From the NCBI GenBank assembly GCA_045106235.1, contig JBGCEJ010000019.1:22214-86213 (forward strand): DNA of 64,000 nucleotides, written 5' to 3'. The translations under genes were made by a program, and so were the position numbers. The notes beneath the pieces were generated by a model. The model saw only the letters and a program-made list of their open reading frames with translations, ran no database searches and had not been told where the DNA came from. This stretch comes from UBA4427 sp045106235 (lineage in GTDB: Bacteria > Myxococcota_A > UBA9160 > UBA4427). This document shows positions 1 to 8,394 of the stretch, piece after piece (positions within the stretch are counted from its first letter, which is position 1; each line of letters starts with the position of its first letter).

Positions 1-563
1 ATCCAGTACGCGAGGGCTTCGGGCGGAGCGCCTAACACGGCAAGGGGCGCACCACTAATGAAACCCCGAAAGAGATGCTCCCCCGGATGCGCTCGGAGTG
101 CATTCAGCCAGTAGACACGAGCGGGAGAATGATGGACCGCGTGAAAACGCCAGAGGAAAGGCCATGCGTGCATCCAGCGATGCGCCCAGTAGGCGAAGAA
201 TTCTGCGGCGATGCAGGCCAGGATGACTTGCACGGGGAGACTCTGCTCCGAGGGCCAGAGGGTCTGACCGAGCCATGCCTGCAGGGCGGTCGCGCAGGCC
301 AGATACGCCCCGGCGAAAAGCGCCGAGAATCCGCCGGCGACGATCAGATTCGTTGGGAAATAGATCAGGTCTGCTCGCAGATCCCCCTGGTTCTTGTTCC
401 ATTCGGGATACCGGGGCATCACGCGTTCCAGCAGCATGATGACCGGCATCAAGCCGAACCAGATCACAATCACCGTCTCCGGCGGCGAGCCCTGCTCGAG
501 CATCTGATGCGTCACGAGCAGTGCGAGTACGAGCGTCGCGGGAAAGATGCCCTGCCGAATCAT
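1..563 (-). CDS. Sterol desaturase / fatty acid hydroxylase family protein (partial, C-terminus off the left edge)
   Basis: Only the first 187 residues are inside the window; the rest lies beyond base 1. The frame shows hydrophobic membrane segments followed by two histidine boxes, HRWMH (residues 128-132) and HAVHH (141-145), spaced as in the fatty acid hydroxylase superfamily. Those histidines bind a di-iron centre for O2-dependent hydroxylation or desaturation of a lipid or sterol. A third box should lie off the edge. The ATG at 563 follows a GAGGG-type ribosome site. It is divergent from the small YLDPGTGS protein and sulfatase-like gene, so a joint role in envelope lipid modification is possible but inferred. 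A longer overlapping frame has no family signature and was discarded. Confidence 0.85.
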   Translation of the reverse strand, partial: MIRQGIFPATLVLALLVTHQMLEQGSPPETVIVIWFGLMPVIMLLERVMPRYPEWNKNQGDLRADLIYFPTNLIVAGGFSALFAGAYLACATALQAWLGQTLWPSEQSLPVQVILACIAAEFFAYWAHRWMHAWPFLWRFHAVHHSPARVYWLNALRAHPGEHLFRGFISGAPLAVLGAPPEALAYW

Positions 564-751
564 CTGCCCTCATTGCCTCCCAAATCCATCCGACCGCTTG
601 ATATTACTCGCATTCCTCGTCCCTGCCTTAGCGCGCGTCGGCCATGGCGCGTCAGGCAGGGCTTTGCAGGCACCAAGAATCGAGGCCGCCCGCAAAAGAG
701 CGACCCATTCGGGACAGAATTGTCTACGCTAGGGGAAACTTGGGGGTCCTC

Positions 752-985
752 GTGAAGTCAATCCATTCTGTGCTTCTGGTCACGCTGCTCGTCGGCATGA
801 TGATGGGTCATGCTGCTCCCGCGCAGGCTTATCTCGATCCCGGAACAGGCTCGATGGTGCTCCAAGTGATCCTGGGCGGGGTTGCCGGCGCCATGGTCAT
901 AGGGAAGCTCTACTGGGCCCGGTTCAAGAGTCTGCTCGGCCTCTCATCGGATGAGACCTCGACCGAGGACTCCGAAACCGAATAA
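752..985 (+). CDS. Small exported membrane protein with YLDPGTGS motif
   Basis: A 77-residue protein. The GTG start at 752 is chosen because TGGGGG sits five bases upstream and a signal peptide then begins the protein; upstream codons in the frame look non-coding. Residues 1-26 form a hydrophobic signal ending PAQA, followed at once by YLDPGTGS (27-34), one hydrophobic membrane segment and an acidic tail. Small proteins with this motif are, to my knowledge, uncharacterised conserved hypotheticals. The stop is seven bases before the ATG of the sulfatase-like gene, so the two are probably one operon. A cleavage just before the Tyr would leave YLDPG as the mature N-terminus. No biochemical function can be assigned. 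Confidence 0.75.
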   Translation: MKSIHSVLLVTLLVGMMMGHAAPAQAYLDPGTGSMVLQVILGGVAGAMVIGKLYWARFKSLLGLSSDETSTEDSETE

Positions 986-992
986 GACCAAG

Positions 993-2690
993 ATGCCCGA
1001 TCGATTCAGACACCTCTGCCTGCGCTTCGCCGCGGTGTTCCTGATTCTTTGGACACCCTTCTTCTCGTTTTCCGCGTACCGCGGACATCCTGTCCCCATC
1101 GGCTCTCTGGTCTACTCGGCCAGCCTTTTCGCGATCCCGGCTTTCCTGCTGGCTTTGCTCGCGGGGCATGAGCGGCGATACCGCTATGTCGGGGTCTTCT
1201 CGGCGCTCGTCCTGATTTTCCTCGACGTTCAGTTCAGCTGGATGCAGGGACTTCCTGCAGTCGTGGCTCTCCTCGCCGTCGTCGCCGCTTTCTGGGCCCT
1301 TCGCGGCAACCTCGCCCTGATCCTGACCACGATTTTCGCCACGATGCTCGCCTCCACGATGCTCACGCCGAGCCGCGGATACGAAGACAACACCCTCGTC
1401 GTTAATCAAGAAGTGCAGGCTCGGCCGCTCGCCGCCCCGGACTCGCGGGCCCCTGCAAATGAAACCTTCATCCATATCATTCTCGATGAATTCATCGGCG
1501 TAGAGGGGATTCCCGAAGAAGTCGAAGGCGCTCGCACGCTAAAACGACAGATCAGCCGGTTCTTCGAAAAACACGGCTTCACGCTCTACCCCAACGCCTA
1601 TTCCGAATACGCGCTCTCTAAGCATTCCATCTCGAGCATCCTGAATTTCGAAGCGACGACCGAGCCGCATACGAATTTCAAGAGCAAGCGCCCCTATATC
1701 CTGCTTGGGAATCGCAGCTTCGAAGCGCTCGCCAAGCGCTACTCGGCGCTCCACGTCACCCAGTCGACGTATATGGATTTCTGCCAGGAATCGCCGATTC
1801 CGATCGCTTCCTGCTTCACCTACCGCTTCGATGGAAGTGAATGGCTTCGCACCGCCGCCCTCGACGACACGGACAAGCTCAACATTCTCTTCGGGATGTA
1901 TTTCAACCTGCCCGGCTTTTTCGAACTCGTCCGCAAAGGCTATGTCCGCGTTCGCGATGCGGCCGAAGGGGTTGGGATCGCGCTCCCCGCCGGCATCATC
2001 TGGGACGGTCGCGTGACGCCGATTGCTTCGATCAACGCCTTCGACCATTTCCGAAAGACGGTCCTCGACTCGGATCCCGGCACCGCCCATTTCGGTCATA
2101 TCGATTTGCCCCACGGCCCCTACGTCTTTGATGCCAGCTGCAACCTCACAGGAAATCCTTTTGGCTGGCTGAGCCATCGCCCACTTCACGGCCGCGAAAA
2201 CACAACGGAAGGCCGACGCATCCGGTACGAGCAGTATTTCGATCAGATCCGCTGCACGATGACCCGACTCGATCGTTTCTTCGGAGAGCTCAAGGCAAAC
2301 GGGAAATGGCGCCATGCCACGATTCTGATTCATGGCGACCATGGCTCGCGCCTCTACAAAACGAGGGTTCTCGGTCGCAATCAAGAACGCCTCACCCGCG
2401 CTGATCTCATGGACGGCTTCAGCGCCCTCTTCGCAGTCCGCCGGAGTACCGGAGCGGCCCGTGACCCGTTCCGGCGCTCGGGTCGACCCCGCCCCGAGCG
2501 AAGGCCTATTTCCCAGCTTCTCGCGGAGGCCATGGGCGAGAACCTGCCCGAAGCCGAAACCAATCGGCCTCCCCGGGTTTTTCTGGAAGACGAGAAGACC
2601 TGGTTCGCGCTCCCCTGGAATCCGGAGACCATGCGGACCACGCCTTCAGAAGCGGCCCCGGCAAGTCTGAGCGGCGAAGAGACGCCCTAG
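993..2690 (+). CDS. Membrane sulfatase-like / alkaline phosphatase superfamily protein
   Basis: A 565-residue protein with about four to five N-terminal membrane segments (roughly residues 8-125) and a large extracytoplasmic domain. That domain has ILDEF near the metal-binding start, LPHGPYVFD, and HGDHGSR (447-453), the layout of LTA-synthase and phosphoethanolamine-transferase-like sulfatase folds that transfer or cleave phospho or sulfo groups at the membrane. I see no clear sulfatase C-x-P-x-R maturation motif, so a phosphotransferase or hydrolase role is more likely than a formylglycine sulfatase; the substrate is unknown. ATG 993 is preferred over an earlier in-frame codon overlapping the upstream gene. 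The stop sits in the loop of a 7-bp inverted repeat. Confidence 0.8.
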   Translation: MPDRFRHLCLRFAAVFLILWTPFFSFSAYRGHPVPIGSLVYSASLFAIPAFLLALLAGHERRYRYVGVFSALVLIFLDVQFSWMQGLPAVVALLAVVAAFWALRGNLALILTTIFATMLASTMLTPSRGYEDNTLVVNQEVQARPLAAPDSRAPANETFIHIILDEFIGVEGIPEEVEGARTLKRQISRFFEKHGFTLYPNAYSEYALSKHSISSILNFEATTEPHTNFKSKRPYILLGNRSFEALAKRYSALHVTQSTYMDFCQESPIPIASCFTYRFDGSEWLRTAALDDTDKLNILFGMYFNLPGFFELVRKGYVRVRDAAEGVGIALPAGIIWDGRVTPIASINAFDHFRKTVLDSDPGTAHFGHIDLPHGPYVFDASCNLTGNPFGWLSHRPLHGRENTTEGRRIRYEQYFDQIRCTMTRLDRFFGELKANGKWRHATILIHGDHGSRLYKTRVLGRNQERLTRADLMDGFSALFAVRRSTGAARDPFRRSGRPRPERRPISQLLAEAMGENLPEAETNRPPRVFLEDEKTWFALPWNPETMRTTPSEAAPASLSGEETP

Positions 2691-2700
2691 CGAGGGCGTC
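2681..2700 (+). terminator. Stem-loop containing the stop codon of the sulfatase-like gene
   Basis: GACGCCC and GGGCGTC form a perfect 7-bp inverted repeat, and the TAG stop lies in the 6-base loop. There is no T-run after it, so it is not a classical intrinsic terminator; a 3'-end stabiliser or weak terminator is the likely role. Confidence 0.4.
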
Positions 2701-2750
2701 GAACAAATTCCCCAGAGACAAATCCTCACTGACACCTATCCTTGGGGCCT

Positions 2751-4268
2751 ATGAACCCACCGGATCAAGTTGTCATCTTTGGCGCCAGCGGAGACCTCGC
2801 TCGGCGAAAGCTCATTCCCGCCCTCGCCAAGCTCGATGCGGATCCCGAACCGCCTCGGGATTTCAGCATTCTTGGCGTGGCTCGGACGCCAATGAACGAT
2901 GAGGAGTTCCGCGCCCATCTCGCGCAGGATATTCCCGAAGAACTGCGCTCCGCCTTCGACCGGCTCGCTCCCCGGATCTTCTACACCACCGCGGATACGA
3001 ACGACGATGCCGCGATGCAATCCCTCATCGAACGCCTCGACGCACTCCCCGGCGGCGCGGCGTCTGGGCGCCTGTTCTACCTCTCCCTCAAGCCCGAACT
3101 CTTCCCCAGCGTCACGGCCAAACTCGGGGAACTCGGCCTCCTCAGGGAAGACGGACACGGCGCGGCCTTCCGTCGCGTCGTGGTCGAAAAGCCCTTCGGC
3201 CATGATCTGGCCTCGGCCAATGAACTGAATGAGCAGCTCCATCGCTCGCTCCGGGAACATCAGATCTACCGAATCGATCACTACCTTGGCAAGGAAACGG
3301 TGCAGAACCTGCTCGGTTTCCGCTTTCACAACTCGATTTTCGAACCGCTTTGGAATCGCCATCACGTCGAGTTCGTCCAGATCACCGTGGCGGAGACCCT
3401 CGGCGTCGAGAACGGACGCGGTGGCTATTACGACGGGACGGGTGCACTCCGGGATATGGTTCAAAACCATATGCTCCAGATTCTCGCGCTCATCGCGATG
3501 GAGCCTCCCTCAACGCTCGCCGCCGATGCCGTCCGCGGTCAAAAAGTGGATGTCCTCCGAGGCCTGCGGCATCCCCTGGGCGGTCCCGGGCATCCTCCCT
3601 CCATTCGCGCCCGGTACGGGCCTGGAAAGATCGACTCGAAGAATGTCGGCGGCTACCTCGACGAAGAGGGCGTCGGGGCAGACTCGCTCACCGAAACCTA
3701 TGTCGCCCTCCGCGCGTATATCGAAACCTGGCGCTGGAGCGGCGTTCCCTTCTTCCTCAGGCACGGCAAGCGCATGAATGAGCGCTTCACCGAGGTCAAG
3801 GTGCAGTTCAACACGCCGCCCCTCCAGCTCTTCAACCGCCCCGCCGACCTCGGACCACGCGAGTTTCAACAAAAAATTCGCGCCGGCGAAGTCCATCTCA
3901 ACCGACCTAACGTACTCACGCTACGCATCCAGCCCGAAGAGTCGATCGGCCTGTCTTTTGGTGTGAAGCGCCCTGGAAACACGATGGAGATGACGCCCGC
4001 GAGCCTGCATTTCGATTACGGGAGTCATTTCGACGAGAACTCAGCCGGGGCCTACGAACGCCTCCTCGCGGATGCCTTGCTCGGCGATCAGACGCTCTTT
4101 CTCCGCGGGGATGAAATCGAGGCTTCCTGGGAATACGCGGATGCGGTCCGCGCCGAGTGGGAGGGGGAAAACGCGCCGGAGGTACTCGAATATGCCGCTG
4201 GCGGAGAAGGCCCCGAGGAAGCGGAATGTCTCTTCGGCGACTGCCACGGCGGCTGGTCCGAAACCTAA
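2751..4268 (+). CDS. zwf: Glucose-6-phosphate 1-dehydrogenase
   Basis: Oxidises glucose 6-phosphate to 6-phosphogluconolactone with NAD(P)+, the entry step of the oxidative pentose phosphate pathway, in the cytoplasm. The 505 residues match the family's usual length of about 490-510. Visible motifs are the Rossmann GASGDLARRKL (about residues 10-20), EKPFG, and the active-site RIDHYLGKE near residue 175, followed by the conserved FRFHNSIFEPLWNR stretch. ATG 2751 is preferred to a TTG nine bases upstream, which would add only three residues. It is the first gene of a zwf-pgl-gnd run; only one base separates its stop from the pgl start. Cofactor preference cannot be read reliably. Confidence 0.97.
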   Translation: MNPPDQVVIFGASGDLARRKLIPALAKLDADPEPPRDFSILGVARTPMNDEEFRAHLAQDIPEELRSAFDRLAPRIFYTTADTNDDAAMQSLIERLDALPGGAASGRLFYLSLKPELFPSVTAKLGELGLLREDGHGAAFRRVVVEKPFGHDLASANELNEQLHRSLREHQIYRIDHYLGKETVQNLLGFRFHNSIFEPLWNRHHVEFVQITVAETLGVENGRGGYYDGTGALRDMVQNHMLQILALIAMEPPSTLAADAVRGQKVDVLRGLRHPLGGPGHPPSIRARYGPGKIDSKNVGGYLDEEGVGADSLTETYVALRAYIETWRWSGVPFFLRHGKRMNERFTEVKVQFNTPPLQLFNRPADLGPREFQQKIRAGEVHLNRPNVLTLRIQPEESIGLSFGVKRPGNTMEMTPASLHFDYGSHFDENSAGAYERLLADALLGDQTLFLRGDEIEASWEYADAVRAEWEGENAPEVLEYAAGGEGPEEAECLFGDCHGGWSET

Positions 4269-4269
4269 C

Positions 4270-5067
4270 GTGCCCACCCGCCCTTCTGATCCCACGCAGC
4301 CTACGCAGCCCGCGCCTTCAGGCAATGAGGCTTCTCCGCCCGTCACGCAAGCGCTTGACGCAGCTCACGGATATTCGCTGCATGCGGAGCAGTCGGAACC
4401 ACTGGAGCATGCCGCCCGGCTCCTCCACGAAGCCGCCGAGACGCTCTTCGGCGAACGTGAGCAGATCCGGCTCGCCATTCCCGGCGGGTCGGCCATGGCG
4501 GCAGCGATTCGCCTCGCAGACCTCCTCGGTCCGCAATGGTCGCGGATGGCTTTGACCTGGGTCGACGAACGCTGCGTTGCTCCAACCGACTCAGACTCGA
4601 ACCAAGGCGCCGCCTTCGCCGCCGGATTGAAACCCACCGAGACGCTCCTCCCTCTTTTTATGCAAGACGAGTCTCCCGAAGACGCCGTCCGCCGCGTCGA
4701 CGAAGTTCTCCGTCGCGATTTCGCGGGCGGGCTCGATCTCGTCCTGCTCGGGATGGGCGAAGATGGTCATATTGCTTCGCTCTTCCCCTCACCAAACCAA
4801 GGTATGTCCGCCGCCGCCCCTTCATCCTGGGTCGCACATATCAAAAACAGTCCCAAACCTCCTTCGAACCGGATCACGCTCACTCGACCTCTCCTCAAGA
4901 CTGCCCGACACATAGTTCTCGTCGCGGTGGGAGAATCAAAGCGCAATGCCCTCGAACGACTCTTGGCGGGGGACCCATCACTCCCCGCCTCAGACCTCCC
5001 CGACCTCCAAATCGTGACGGACCTGCGCATCCAGAAGCCGGAAGCCTCTGGAATCGACCCCGTTTGA
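4270..5067 (+). CDS. pgl: 6-phosphogluconolactonase
   Basis: Hydrolyses 6-phosphogluconolactone to 6-phosphogluconate, the second step of the pathway begun by the upstream zwf. The 265-residue protein shows IPGGSAM (near residue 70), WVDERC (near 97) and GMGEDGHIASLFP (near 162), the sugar-phosphate-binding signature of the DevB/SOL family. The GTG at 4270 is chosen because it starts one base after the zwf stop; the open frame continues upstream only as a shadow inside zwf. The lack of a clear ribosome site fits translational coupling. A Thr/Pro/Ser-rich N-terminal stretch of about 25 residues before the domain is unusual but harmless. The stop lies inside a strong stem-loop. Confidence 0.93.
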   Translation: MPTRPSDPTQPTQPAPSGNEASPPVTQALDAAHGYSLHAEQSEPLEHAARLLHEAAETLFGEREQIRLAIPGGSAMAAAIRLADLLGPQWSRMALTWVDERCVAPTDSDSNQGAAFAAGLKPTETLLPLFMQDESPEDAVRRVDEVLRRDFAGGLDLVLLGMGEDGHIASLFPSPNQGMSAAAPSSWVAHIKNSPKPPSNRITLTRPLLKTARHIVLVAVGESKRNALERLLAGDPSLPASDLPDLQIVTDLRIQKPEASGIDPV

Positions 5068-5082
5068 AGTTTCAGGACGGGG
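5058..5082 (+). terminator. Compound stem-loop at the pgl stop codon
   Basis: CCCCGT (5058-5063) pairs with ACGGGG (5077-5082), and inside it TGAA (5065-5068) pairs with TTCA (5071-5074). The TGA stop is in the inner arm. No T-run follows. It separates pgl from gnd and could set the relative amounts of the two transcripts. Confidence 0.4.
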
Positions 5083-5115
5083 CATACCGCTCCGTCTCAA
5101 GAAGGAATATTCGTG

Positions 5116-6597
5116 ATGCCTAGCAACTCCTGCGATGTCGCCGTCATCGGACTCGGTGTTATGGGCGCCAATCTCGCTCGCAATTTTGCAAGCCGGGGCC
5201 TCCGCGTCGCGCTCTTCGACCGCTCTCCGGAAGCCACCCAAAAGCTCGCCGCGGCGGAACCGGAGGCGGCCTTTGTCCCCTGCGAGACGCTGCCCCAACT
5301 CGTCGAGGCCCTCGAGCGACCGCGAAGGATCATCCTCCTCGTGCCGGCGGGACAGCCCGTCGACGATTCCCTCGACGCGCTCGACCCTTTACTCGATGCC
5401 GATGATGTCATCATCGATTCAGGGAACTCCCTCTTTACGGATACCGACCGGCGCAGTGCCCGCGCCGATGCTTCGCCCTGGCGATTCGTTGGGATGGGCA
5501 TTTCCGGTGGAAGCGAAGGCGCACTCCGCGGTCCAGCCATGATGCCCGGAGGCACGCCCGAGGCCTGGGAACGCCTTCGCCCTGTACTTGAATCCATCGC
5601 CGCCGTCTCCGATTCCGGTCCCTGCGTGACCTATTGCGGGCGGGGCAGCGCCGGCCATTTCGTCAAGATGGTGCATAACGGCATCGAGTACGGCGACATG
5701 CAGCTCATTGCGGAGTCGGCGATCTTGTTAAGGCAGGGACTCGGCCTCGCTCCGGAGCAAATCGCCGACACCTTCTCGACCTGGAACGAGGCGGAACTCG
5801 AGAGCTACCTGATCGACATCACCGCGAACATTTTTCGCAAACGGGATCCTGAAGATCCCAGCGCGCTTCTCCTCGACGCCGTCCTTGACCGGGCCGGGCA
5901 GAAGGGAACTGGGCGATGGACAATCAAGGTCGCCCTCGACCTGGGCGTTGCCGTCCCCACACTCGCTGCCGCAGTCGATGCACGGGTTCTCAGTGCCCAG
6001 CGCGAACGCCGAGTCGAAGCCGCAAAGCTCTTCGCGTCCTCGCCTCCCGACGCGAACGCGGCGCCCCGCGGCGCGATGGCGGCTCTCACAGCCGAAGACG
6101 TTCGGGCCGCGCTCTACGCATCAAAAATCGCGAGCTACTCCCAGGGCTTCGACCTTCTGGCGAGCGCGAGTGAGACCTTTGAATACGGAACGAACCTCGC
6201 CGAGGTAGCACGGATCTGGAAGGCGGGATGCATCATTCGGGCGGGCTTCCTCGACGGCGTCCGCGAAGCGTTCTCTGGCTCTGTCTTAGGCTCTGGCGGC
6301 GACTCCGGCGACGGCGACGGCAGCGAGGCGAGCATTCTTGCCCTGGCCCCCGGGTTTCGCAATGAACTCGCAAGCAGAGTCCAGAGCTGGCGACGCGTCG
6401 TCATCGCGGCCAGCGAAGCGGGGATCCCCGTGCCGGGCCTCGCAACTTCGCTCGCCTGGTTCGACACGCTTCGAACGGAGCATGGCAGCGCCAGCCTGAT
6501 CCAGGCTCAGCGCGACTATTTCGGCAGCCACACCTACGAACGCCGGGATACCCCGGGCAAACCCGTCCACAGCGACTGGGCGAAAACCGAAAACTAA
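5116..6597 (+). CDS. gnd: 6-phosphogluconate dehydrogenase, decarboxylating
   Basis: Converts 6-phosphogluconate to ribulose 5-phosphate and CO2 while reducing NADP+, completing the oxidative branch with zwf and pgl. The 493 residues fit the long, dimeric form of the enzyme. Visible motifs: N-terminal Rossmann GLGVMGANLARNF (near residue 11), the substrate-binding GISGGSEGALRGPAMMPGG (near 127), KMVHNGIEYGDMQ (near 184) and a C-terminal helical domain ending near a HTYERRD segment. ATG 5116 lies directly after an in-frame GTG and is preceded by GAAGGA. A Gly/Asp/Ser-rich insertion (about residues 392-405) in the helical domain looks lineage-specific. Confidence 0.96.
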   Translation: MPSNSCDVAVIGLGVMGANLARNFASRGLRVALFDRSPEATQKLAAAEPEAAFVPCETLPQLVEALERPRRIILLVPAGQPVDDSLDALDPLLDADDVIIDSGNSLFTDTDRRSARADASPWRFVGMGISGGSEGALRGPAMMPGGTPEAWERLRPVLESIAAVSDSGPCVTYCGRGSAGHFVKMVHNGIEYGDMQLIAESAILLRQGLGLAPEQIADTFSTWNEAELESYLIDITANIFRKRDPEDPSALLLDAVLDRAGQKGTGRWTIKVALDLGVAVPTLAAAVDARVLSAQRERRVEAAKLFASSPPDANAAPRGAMAALTAEDVRAALYASKIASYSQGFDLLASASETFEYGTNLAEVARIWKAGCIIRAGFLDGVREAFSGSVLGSGGDSGDGDGSEASILALAPGFRNELASRVQSWRRVVIAASEAGIPVPGLATSLAWFDTLRTEHGSASLIQAQRDYFGSHTYERRDTPGKPVHSDWAKTEN

Positions 6598-6630
6598 CAG
6601 CTCTTTCCAGCAGCTAGTTCTTCTCTTTTT
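6592..6630 (+). terminator. Candidate terminator after gnd
   Basis: AACTA (6592-6596) at the gnd stop pairs with TAGTT (6615-6619), and a pyrimidine run CTTCTCTTTTT follows. The stem is short and imperfect. The T-rich run doubles as the Lys/Glu-rich 3' end of the convergent TauD gene. Confidence 0.35.
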
Positions 6631-7510
6631 GCTCCGCGATAAATTTTCGCATCGACTGATCGCGCCAGCTTGACGCCTGAAAGACCGAATGAAAGGGCTC
6701 CCACTCTGAGGAAGCCGCGGCTTCAGGCTGGTCACCCATCACGGTCACGCGCTGAATCACGCGCTCGCCTTCGAAATCATTCAGCACATGATGCTGCGTG
6801 CAGCGGTTATCCCAGATCGCAACCGTCCCCTGGCTCCAGCGGTACCGCACGGTGAAGCGCGTGCTGGCGGCCCATCGCGTGAGATGCTGAAGCAGGGCTT
6901 CACTTTCATCGTGGCTCAGCTCGACGATCCGCCGCGTAAAATGCTCGTTCACGAAGAGTGATTTCCGGCCCGTGACGGGATGAACCCGAACCACCGGATG
7001 AATCGCCTTGCGCTCCGGGGCTCCATGCGGGCTCGCGTCATGGAGCGCCGTCAGTCCCTCAAGAAAAGACTTCATCGGCGGCGAAAGCTCTTCGTAGGCT
7101 TTGTACTGATTGGACCAAAGTGTATCCCCGCCAACCTCCGGACATTTCGTCATATGCAGGATCGCCATCACCGAAGGCGACGCCTGGCAGGTGAGATCGC
7201 TATGCCACTCGTCCGCGATGCCGCCTGAGCCGCCGAACGCGCGCAGCTCAAAGAATTCAGGTCGCTCCGCATCGAGCGACAGGTTTGGATGGGAATCGAG
7301 CTCCCCGAAAAGGCGCCCAAAGGCGATATGCTGATCCGGCCCCATTGTCTGGTTCGGGAAGAAGAGAACCTGATGTTCCATGAGCAGCGCTTCGATGCGC
7401 GCCGCCTCGGCCTCGCCGGCCTCGGTCAAGTCCATCCCGTGCACCTCGGCGCCGAGCGATCCGGAAATCCGAATCACTTCGAGTTCTGGGGTGTTGAGTG
7501 CGGTCGCCAT
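6614..7510 (-). CDS. TauD/TfdA family Fe(II)/2-oxoglutarate dioxygenase
   Basis: A 298-residue cytoplasmic dioxygenase that couples 2-oxoglutarate decarboxylation to hydroxylation of a small substrate. The facial triad is visible as H103-x-D105 in EWHSDL and distal H240 in TQHH; R254 in the C-terminal VIQRVTV is placed to bind 2-oxoglutarate. Length and order match taurine and 2,4-D-type dioxygenases, but the substrate (sulfonate, aryloxy acid or other) cannot be told from sequence. The ATG at 7510 is preceded by GAGGAAA. It stands alone between gnd and a divergent lipoprotein gene, with no sulfonate transporter nearby, which argues against calling it taurine dioxygenase. Confidence 0.9.
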   Translation of the reverse strand: MATALNTPELEVIRISGSLGAEVHGMDLTEAGEAEAARIEALLMEHQVLFFPNQTMGPDQHIAFGRLFGELDSHPNLSLDAERPEFFELRAFGGSGGIADEWHSDLTCQASPSVMAILHMTKCPEVGGDTLWSNQYKAYEELSPPMKSFLEGLTALHDASPHGAPERKAIHPVVRVHPVTGRKSLFVNEHFTRRIVELSHDESEALLQHLTRWAASTRFTVRYRWSQGTVAIWDNRCTQHHVLNDFEGERVIQRVTVMGDQPEAAASSEWEPFHSVFQASSWRDQSMRKFIAEQKEKN

Positions 7511-7638
7511 GGTGATTTCCTCTCTCGTTTGCAGATTGGGCCCAACCGCTTGAAGCTACCACAACCGGGTCGGGGTCGTACGCCGGTCCTCTCCGAGGTA
7601 CTTTCAGCCGGCATTCTCAGCCGAGACAAGGATCCTGG

Positions 7639-8379
7639 ATGAACTCGACAGAATCGCCGACCTCCCCTCACACATCTAAACCGCAACGAACGCTGCTGCG
7701 GACTTGTGTGCGGGCTGCGGGCTTCGTGAGCCTAAGCCTGAGCCTCGCGTTCAGCGTCGGCTGCGGCGTCCAGGTCTACAATTTCGGCGGCGCCGGACGT
7801 GGTTCTCAATTTCACATCCCCGCAACCGCCGCGATGAATAAAAACCCTGTGACCCAGAGCTGGATTGCGTACAGCCTGGCCAAGAGTACCTGCCAACTCG
7901 AAATTGGCGGCGAGCTCCCCTCCGCCAACCATTCCTTCCGATGCGAGCTCCAACCGCGGGAAGTTCTTGTTAAGCGCTGGGCAACCCGGAACCCGGTCGA
8001 CTCCAACGGCTCAGTCACGACCAACAACACCCACAACACCGACAATACCGACGACAACACCGACGCCAGCAGCGACCACGTCGCGAACGAGCACGATGAA
8101 TACCTCGACTTACTCCTCCGGGTTCAGCAAGCCGGCTTCCTCGAGGAGTACGTCTGGTTCTATTTCCACAAGCGTGCTTGGCCCATGCCCGACTGGCTCG
8201 AAATGCAGGCCTTCGAAAACTGGCGCACCCAAAACCTCGCGTGGCATCGCCCTGAAACGAGAATCATCGGCTACTGGATCGAAGCCTCATCTGCAGAAGC
8301 GACCGACTCCGGTCGCCCCGCAAGCCTGACTCGACCCACATCGAAAACGCAACCGCCGCCCCTCTCCCGAGAGCGGTAG
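7639..8379 (+). CDS. Hypothetical lipoprotein with Asn/Thr/Asp-rich linker
   Basis: A 246-residue protein I do not recognise. A hydrophobic signal ends in a lipobox-like SVGC near residue 42, so the protein is probably lipid-anchored in the envelope. A first domain of about 85 residues is followed by a low-complexity stretch rich in Asn, Thr and Asp (about residues 127-150), then a second domain with many aromatics that ends in a Pro/Ser/Arg tail. The ATG follows AAGGA. It is divergent from the TauD gene. The stop codon lies in one arm of a perfect inverted repeat whose other arm holds the stop of the convergent crotonase gene. Confidence 0.65.
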   Translation: MNSTESPTSPHTSKPQRTLLRTCVRAAGFVSLSLSLAFSVGCGVQVYNFGGAGRGSQFHIPATAAMNKNPVTQSWIAYSLAKSTCQLEIGGELPSANHSFRCELQPREVLVKRWATRNPVDSNGSVTTNNTHNTDNTDDNTDASSDHVANEHDEYLDLLLRVQQAGFLEEYVWFYFHKRAWPMPDWLEMQAFENWRTQNLAWHRPETRIIGYWIEASSAEATDSGRPASLTRPTSKTQPPPLSRER

Positions 8380-8394
8380 CGGGCACGCCGCTAC
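8376..8394. terminator. Inverted repeat carrying both convergent stop codons
   Basis: GTAGCGG (8376-8382) and CCGCTAC (8388-8394) are perfect inverse copies with a 5-base spacer. The left arm holds the TAG of the plus-strand lipoprotein gene and the right arm holds the TAG of the minus-strand crotonase gene. It could act as a bidirectional 3'-end structure. Confidence 0.45.

Noticed and set aside
55..573. 172-codon open frame on the minus strand at the left edge
   Set aside because: An alternative frame over the same bases gives two di-iron histidine boxes of a desaturase; this frame gives only Arg/Ser-rich sequence.
6614..7510. Calling the TauD-like enzyme taurine dioxygenase
   Set aside because: Only the family-level facial triad is visible and no sulfonate transporter or desulfonation gene is adjacent.
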